DNA from: Verrucomicrobiia bacterium
GTDB lineage: Bacteria > Verrucomicrobiota > Verrucomicrobiia > Limisphaerales > UBA1100
Reading direction: 5' to 3'
Length of the DNA stretch: 34,167 nt
Assembly: GCA_014239365.1 (NCBI GenBank)
Contig: JAAZZB010000028.1
Coordinates: forward strand, 1 to 34,167
Shown: positions 29,717-34,167 of the stretch, in pieces
Layout of the letters: every line of letters starts with the position of its first letter
Position numbering within the stretch: the first letter of the stretch is position 1
Program-made: the position numbers and the translations under genes
The notes under the pieces: model-generated
What the model saw: the letters and a program-made list of their open reading frames with translations, nothing else
Databases searched by the model: none
What the model was told of the DNA's origin: nothing

Positions 29717-31387
29717 TTAACCGCAGAGTTTCAGTTGTGATTCGCCTAGTGCAAGGAGGTCGCCCGCGCCCACCGGCTGGGGTGCGGTGAGGCGTTCGCC
29801 GTTGAGTCGGCTGCCGTAGCTGCTGCCCAAATCCTCAAACCACCATTGCCCGTTCTCCCGCCACAAGCGCGCGTGCACGCGCGACACACTCGGATCCGGG
29901 CTCAGATCGATGTCCACGGGGCGCTGTTCATTCAAGCGACCAATCAAAAAAGATTCGCCGGAAAGCTTCCGCACGCGCTCGTTGTCCTTGTGTGAAATGG
30001 TGAGCTCCAGTTTGTGTTTGTCCGGCACTAACTCTGTTGTCGCTGTCGCCGCCGCTTCCAACGCTTCAGCCATTTGCTCGGCATCGGCAAAACGATCGCG
30101 CGGCAAATTGGCGCACGCCATCGCCAGCACACCCATCAGATCCGCGAGGGTGGGTTGGCCTTTTTCGGGAGAGGCGGGTGCTTGCGTGGGCACGGCGGGG
30201 AATTGGCCGTGATGCAAACCGGTGGCCGCTTCGTACAAAACCATCCCCAAACTATACACGTCCGCCTGCGGAAATCCCGGGCCCTCGATGGGCGCGTAGC
30301 CGTGCGTGCCGGAAACAGAAAAGGAGCCGCCCGCAGCGGTAATGAAGCTCACGTCGGCCAGTTTGATTTGGCCGCGGCAGTAAATGAGGCTGGCGGGGCG
30401 GATATCGCGGTGGACGATTTCGTGCGCGTGCAGATTGCCCAGCGCGCGTGCAACTGCGATCCCCAGCGCGAGGCATTCAGCCAGCGGCAGCACGCCGCGA
30501 TCGGCCAGCTCGGCCTGCAGATTGCGCGGGCGGTATTCTTCCGGATCAATCTCCTGCCCGCGCCGGAGGTCATCGGCCGGCTCCATCACGTAAGAAAAAT
30601 AGTCCGCCGCGTCATCGCGCGCCACGTGCAGAATATCGATCAACCCATCGTGCCCGCGCGAGAGCGGTTCGTAATGGCAAATGCCCTTGAACTCGCGCTC
30701 GAACTGCGCGTCATCCTCCACCTTCCCCACATCGAGGCGCTTCATTATTTTCAACGCCACAAATTTCCCGGTGACACTCCGCGCCAACCACACCTGTCCG
30801 TGGCTGCCCGTGCCCACTTTGCGAATCAATTCATATCCATTCACCTTCACGCCTGCCTCGAAGGTGGGCCCCAGCCATTTGCGCGAAGGCCCGGGCAGCC
30901 CGCCGCCGATGAGGCAGTACACCGTGAGCTGCTGCCGCACCCCTTTGAGCGGCGGCGTGCCGATGCATTCGGTTTCAAATTCCGGATAACTCGCGATGTC
31001 CTCGTGCACGCGCTGGCTCATCACAATGCCGCCCACCGGCGCCATCGGCTCCAGCCGCGCGGCAGTGTTCACGCCGTCGCCCAGCAGATCGCCCTGATGC
31101 TCAATCACATCGCCCTGATGAATCCCCATTCGCAGGCGTAGATGTTCTTCCGTTTGGGCGGCGAGCTGAATATCACGCGCGCACCGCACCGCCTCCAGCG
31201 AGCTGGGAAAACTAAGCAGCAAACCATCGCCCATCTCCTTGAGGCATTGTCCGCCGAATTTTTCCAACAACGGCAGCACCACCTCGCGCTGCCGCGCGAT
31301 GACCTCAAACGCCAGCCGCTCGTCGCGTGCGGAAAGCTCAGTGAACCCCGCAATATCCGTAAACACAATGGCCTTAAGTTTGCGCAT
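29717..31387 (-). CDS. Class III nucleotide cyclase - pseudokinase - FHA protein
   Basis: A 556-residue cytoplasmic signalling protein. Residues 1-160 are a class III adenylate/guanylate cyclase domain with both metal aspartates (FTDIAGFT Asp11, MGDGLL Asp54), Lys50 and VNTAARL (Asn107, Arg111), so it appears catalytically complete. Residues about 184-445 are a protein-kinase fold with glycine loop GTGSHGQ and the ATP-anchoring Lys213 in ALKI. The catalytic loop is HRDIRPAS (Lys and Asn lost) and DFG is replaced by DVS, so phosphotransfer is doubtful. Residues about 470-556 form an FHA phosphothreonine-binding domain (LIGR, SVSRVHARL, GSSYGSRLNG). ATG 31387 (MRKLKAIVFTDIAG) fits cyclase starts; an upstream in-frame ATG adds 16 unlikely residues. 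Confidence 0.88.
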   Translation of the reverse strand: MRKLKAIVFTDIAGFTELSARDERLAFEVIARQREVVLPLLEKFGGQCLKEMGDGLLLSFPSSLEAVRCARDIQLAAQTEEHLRLRMGIHQGDVIEHQGDLLGDGVNTAARLEPMAPVGGIVMSQRVHEDIASYPEFETECIGTPPLKGVRQQLTVYCLIGGGLPGPSRKWLGPTFEAGVKVNGYELIRKVGTGSHGQVWLARSVTGKFVALKIMKRLDVGKVEDDAQFEREFKGICHYEPLSRGHDGLIDILHVARDDAADYFSYVMEPADDLRRGQEIDPEEYRPRNLQAELADRGVLPLAECLALGIAVARALGNLHAHEIVHRDIRPASLIYCRGQIKLADVSFITAAGGSFSVSGTHGYAPIEGPGFPQADVYSLGMVLYEAATGLHHGQFPAVPTQAPASPEKGQPTLADLMGVLAMACANLPRDRFADAEQMAEALEAAATATTELVPDKHKLELTISHKDNERVRKLSGESFLIGRLNEQRPVDIDLSPDPSVSRVHARLWRENGQWWFEDLGSSYGSRLNGERLTAPQPVGAGDLLALGESQLKLCG

Positions 31388-31401
31388 GAAGTTGGTGCGA
31401 A

Positions 31402-31430
31402 ACGCTAGGCCAGAAGGATTGAGCGGCCAA
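31402..31430 (-). promoter_or_regulatory. Candidate promoter of the cyclase gene
   Basis: Minus strand TTGGCC (31430-31425), 17 bases, then TAGCGT (31407-31402), 14 bases before ATG 31387. Confidence 0.4.
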
Positions 31431-31448
31431 GCCAAAACCCCATCCCTA

Positions 31449-31465
31449 GGGCAAAGTGCTTGCCC
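31449..31465. promoter_or_regulatory. Possible operator between the divergent cyclase and kinase genes
   Basis: gggcaa-agtgc-ttgccc is a 6-bp inverted repeat. Its right half is the -35 hexamer of the kinase promoter, and it lies 19 bases upstream of the cyclase promoter, so one bound protein could control both genes. Confidence 0.3.
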
Positions 31466-31488
31466 AAGAGGCGGCGGTCATTTATTTT
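31460..31488 (+). promoter_or_regulatory. Candidate promoter of the kinase gene
   Basis: TTGCCC (31460-31465), 17 bases, then TATTTT (31483-31488). Start candidates follow at 31523 and 31541. Confidence 0.45.
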
Positions 31489-31540
31489 CGAGGGGAGCCC
31501 AACTCCGCGCGCAACAGGAAAAATGCGCGGTGCCAACCTA

Positions 31541-34167
31541 ATGGAAATCCACATTCAACGAGGCGAAGAGGCGCTGGGGGAGTTTACCCCTCAGCAGGCC
31601 ACCAATTTGTTGGCTGAGGGGAAGTTATTGGAGACGGATCTCGCCTGGCACGAAGGACTGGCGGAATGGACCACCGTTGGCGAAATATGCGGCAAGTCCG
31701 CCGCTGTGGCAGATGGCGAGCCGCCGGTGTTTGGGCAGGGGCGCTATCAATTTCAGCAACTCCTCGGCGAGGGCGGTATGGGGCAGGTTTGGCTGGCGTA
31801 CGATCAGCAACTCGAACGGCTCGTGGCCGTGAAGCTGCTCCACCAACGCAGCGCCGCCGACGCGCGCGCGGTGCTGGCGCTCAAGGAGGAAGTGCGCAAA
31901 TGCCTCGAATTGACCCATCCCAACATCGTCCGCATTTACGACCTCGCCGAGCCGCCCGGCGAAGATGCGTTCATCTCAATGGAATTTGTGGCGGGCGAGG
32001 ATTTGTTTGAAAAAATCAAGGCCCAACCCGAAGGCCGGTTTGAATGGTGCGACCTCGAGCCCCACATCCTCAACTTATGCGATGCTCTCGAGTACGCCCA
32101 CGGCCAAGGCACGGTGCATCGCGATCTCAAGCCGCAAAACCTCATCGTCACCAACGGCGGCGAACTCAAGCTCGCCGACTTTGGCATCGCCGCTCCCGCC
32201 AAAGGCGAAGGCGACCCCGCCCAATCCGTGCCCCGCGCCGGCACCCCCATCTACTGGAGCCCGCAACAGGGCCAGGGCATGAACCCGGCCCCGACTGATG
32301 ACATTTACTCCCTGGGCGTGACCCTGTTCCAGTTGCTGGTAGGTGAAGCGCCTTTCAAGGGAGTCAATGAACCGGCTTTAACCTATCAACATATTAATGA
32401 GGAACCTCCGCACCCGTTAACTAGACTCAAGGAACTGGGAGGAGAAGGTAAGATCCCGGGTTACGTAAGTGAGCTGATACTCAAATGTCTGGCTAAAAAA
32501 CCGGCTGAAAGGTTCCAGGGAGCAGCCGAGGTACAGGCGTGGATCAAGGCCAAGGGTGACCCGGTGGTTAAACGCCAGAAACGCATGGCGTTAGTCAGTG
32601 GGGTAATGGGAGTGGTGGCACTTGCGATGGGAGCTTTGGCCATCTGGGCGTGGACCCAAAGGACTGAGGCGGAAGTGCAGCGGGGTGTTGCCGTGGTCAA
32701 GCAAGTAGAAGCTGAGACGGCGCGGAAGGGAGAAGCTAAACAGCGTGAGATTGCCGAAGCTAAACAAAGAGAAGCGGAGGTGGCCAAGGATGCTGAGGTC
32801 GAGCAAAAGAAACTTGCCGTTCAAGAAAAGGAAAAGGCCGCGCAGCAAAACTATTTCAACGTCATTGCCCTGTGCCGGTTTAAAATTGATGAGCTTGAGT
32901 ACGATCAGGCCAAAGCAAAGCTGTGGGCTACGCCGAAGGAATTTCGTAACTGGGAATGGGGCCGCCTGATGCACCTATGCCACCCGGAACTTCTAACCCT
33001 CAAGGAACATGGGAGTGGGGTTACCTCTGTCGCCTTTTCTCCCGATGGCCGTCGCGTGATGACCGGGAGCCATGGCAATACTGCGAAGATTTGGGATGCT
33101 GAGAGTGGCACCGAACTCCTGGCTCTCAAGCACGGCGGCCAAGTTGTTTGGTCCGTTGCCTTTTCACCGGATGGCCGGCGCGTGGTGACGGGAGGCTGGG
33201 ACAATACAGCGAAGATCTGGGATGCCGTTGACGGCAAGAAACTCCTGACTCTCGATGGACATGGGGGTTGGGTTTTATCCGTCGCCTTTTCCCCGGATGG
33301 CCGGCGTGTGGTGACGGGGAGCGAGGACAAAACAGCGAAGATCTGGGATGCAGAAACGGGCAAGGAACTCCTGACCTTCGATGAACATGTGGAGGAGGTT
33401 CGCTCCGTTGCCTTTTCCCCGAATGGCCGGCGCGTGGTGACGGGGAGCTTGGACAAGACAGCGAAGATCTGGGATGCCGAGAACGGCACGGAACTACTGA
33501 CTCTCAAAGGACATGAGCATGCCGTTCGGTCCGTCGCCTTTTCTCCCGATGGCCGGCGCGTGGTGACGGCAAGCCCAAGCTGGGACAAAACAGCGCAGAT
33601 CTGGGATGCTACAAATGGTAAGGAACTCCTGACTCTCAAGGGACAAGAGAGTATTCTTCCTCCGCAAGTTAACTCCGTCGCCTTTTCCCCGGATGGTAGA
33701 CGCGTGATGACGGGGGGCTCTCGCGAACCAGCGAAGATCTGGGATGCAGAAACGGGCACGGAACTGCTGACTCTCAAGGGGCATACTGGAACTATTAATT
33801 CCGTCGCCTTTTCCCCGGATGGCCGGCGCGTGTTGACGGCAAGCAGGGACGGAACAGCGAAGATCTGGGATGCTGAGAACGATCGAGAACTCTGGGTCTA
33901 CAGCAGCGTTAATCAACGATATCGGAGTTTTGTAGTACGCTCCGCCGCATTTTCCCCGGATTTACGACGCTTGTTGACTGCACTACCCGATGGAGCGAAA
34001 ATCTGGGATGCCGCCGACGGCACAGAGCTCCTGACCCTCGAGAATGGGGAAAGGGTTCGATACGCCATCTTTTCCCCGGATGGAAAACGCGTTGTGACGG
34101 TGATCCATCCCAATACTGCGAAGATTTGGGATGCTGAGAGTGGCACCGAACTCCTGGCTCTCAAGCA
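31541..34167 (+). CDS. GYF_2 - Ser/Thr kinase - WD40 repeat protein (partial, runs off the right edge)
   Basis: Open from ATG 31541 to the last base: 875 complete codons, no stop reached. Residues 1-50 are a GYF_2 domain (MEIHIQRGEEALGEF, DLAWHEGLAEWTTVGE). Residues about 69-335 are a Hanks-type kinase with glycine loop GEGGMGQVW (76-84), Lys98, HRDLKPQN (193-200, catalytic Asp195) and DFG (213-215), so it appears active. One membrane helix follows (VSGVMGVVALAMGALAIWAW, 352-371), then an Ala/Glu/Lys-rich coiled coil. From about 484 on there are nine WD40 repeats (each about 42 residues: SVAFSPDGRRV, TAKIWDAE) and the start of a tenth. The kinase is inside and the propeller outside the membrane by this layout. 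ATG 31523 adds six residues. Confidence 0.93.
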   Translation, partial: MEIHIQRGEEALGEFTPQQATNLLAEGKLLETDLAWHEGLAEWTTVGEICGKSAAVADGEPPVFGQGRYQFQQLLGEGGMGQVWLAYDQQLERLVAVKLLHQRSAADARAVLALKEEVRKCLELTHPNIVRIYDLAEPPGEDAFISMEFVAGEDLFEKIKAQPEGRFEWCDLEPHILNLCDALEYAHGQGTVHRDLKPQNLIVTNGGELKLADFGIAAPAKGEGDPAQSVPRAGTPIYWSPQQGQGMNPAPTDDIYSLGVTLFQLLVGEAPFKGVNEPALTYQHINEEPPHPLTRLKELGGEGKIPGYVSELILKCLAKKPAERFQGAAEVQAWIKAKGDPVVKRQKRMALVSGVMGVVALAMGALAIWAWTQRTEAEVQRGVAVVKQVEAETARKGEAKQREIAEAKQREAEVAKDAEVEQKKLAVQEKEKAAQQNYFNVIALCRFKIDELEYDQAKAKLWATPKEFRNWEWGRLMHLCHPELLTLKEHGSGVTSVAFSPDGRRVMTGSHGNTAKIWDAESGTELLALKHGGQVVWSVAFSPDGRRVVTGGWDNTAKIWDAVDGKKLLTLDGHGGWVLSVAFSPDGRRVVTGSEDKTAKIWDAETGKELLTFDEHVEEVRSVAFSPNGRRVVTGSLDKTAKIWDAENGTELLTLKGHEHAVRSVAFSPDGRRVVTASPSWDKTAQIWDATNGKELLTLKGQESILPPQVNSVAFSPDGRRVMTGGSREPAKIWDAETGTELLTLKGHTGTINSVAFSPDGRRVLTASRDGTAKIWDAENDRELWVYSSVNQRYRSFVVRSAAFSPDLRRLLTALPDGAKIWDAADGTELLTLENGERVRYAIFSPDGKRVVTVIHPNTAKIWDAESGTELLALK
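32990..34167 (+). repeat. WD40-coding tandem repeats
   Basis: Units are about 126 bases. The strongly conserved cores tccgtcgccttttccccgga and gcgaagatctgggatgc recur in most units. The first and last copies share an exact 57-base match (33076-33132 and 34111-34167). The latter ends at the final base of the window. Confidence 0.95.

Noticed and set aside
32905..34164. Long minus-strand frames with repeated SSVPxSASQIFA units.
   Set aside because: They mirror the WD40-coding repeats of the kinase gene and have no domain of their own.

Overview
The window reads as bacterial chromosomal DNA, most probably from a Verrucomicrobiota member of the Pedosphaera/Limisphaerales type. The case rests on gene content and repeats, not on a marker gene. 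It has two Cys-type sulfatases, two DUF1501 secreted proteins, a neutral-ceramidase-like protein with a LamG domain, a PPi-type phosphofructokinase, many signal-peptide proteins, long proteins mixing kinase, cyclase, FHA and WD40 domains, few Shine-Dalgarno sites, and many palindromic repeats between genes. Base composition is GC-rich except for an AT-rich patch at about 15.64-17.56 kb. No rRNA, tRNA, CRISPR array, transposase or integrase was seen.

Layout. 1-5.4 kb: an 86-bp perfect inverted repeat, a thioredoxin-type arsenate reductase, a lipoprotein esterase, a TerB-like protein, a flagellin carrying an internal LamG (lectin-like) domain behind a sigma-54-like promoter, and an NADPH:FMN reductase. 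5.5-9.3 kb: PPi-phosphofructokinase (minus strand), then leuC and leuD. 9.4-13.4 kb: a tightly overlapping operon of two ABC ATPase/permease pairs ending in a glutaredoxin-type ArsC. 13.6-14.0 kb: a small AT-hook protein with a strong terminator. 14.1-19.1 kb: two secreted sulfatases flanking an AT-rich insert (lipoprotein gene, broken DUF4258 gene, Cys-rich protein). The sulfatase-1 tail is duplicated at the end of the DUF4258 remnant. 19.2-26.5 kb: ceramidase-LamG protein, two DUF1501 proteins and an HTTM-DCC membrane protein. 26.6-34.2 kb: a signalling and envelope group with a C2-like anchored protein, PqiA-like protein, Sel1/zinc-ribbon protein, GYF_2 membrane protein, a cyclase-pseudokinase-FHA protein, and divergently a GYF_2-kinase-WD40 protein that runs off the right edge.

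How the parts may work together. The sulfatases, ceramidase-like protein and DUF1501 proteins form an exported set suited to degrading sulfated polymers or lipids, as is common in marine Verrucomicrobia and Planctomycetes. The 26.6-34.2 kb group combines an apparently intact class III nucleotide cyclase, a kinase domain lacking key catalytic residues, an FHA phosphothreonine reader and an apparently active kinase. The active kinase shares its N-terminal GYF_2 domain with a neighbouring membrane protein, so a linked cyclic-nucleotide/phosphorylation pathway is a reasonable inference.

The items most worth a second look are the flagellin-LamG chimera, the sulfatase-tail duplication (81 bp with 8 differences, all synonymous), the cyclase-pseudokinase-FHA/GYF-kinase-WD40 pair, the AT-hook protein, and the dense set of palindromic repeats, several of which overlap stop codons.
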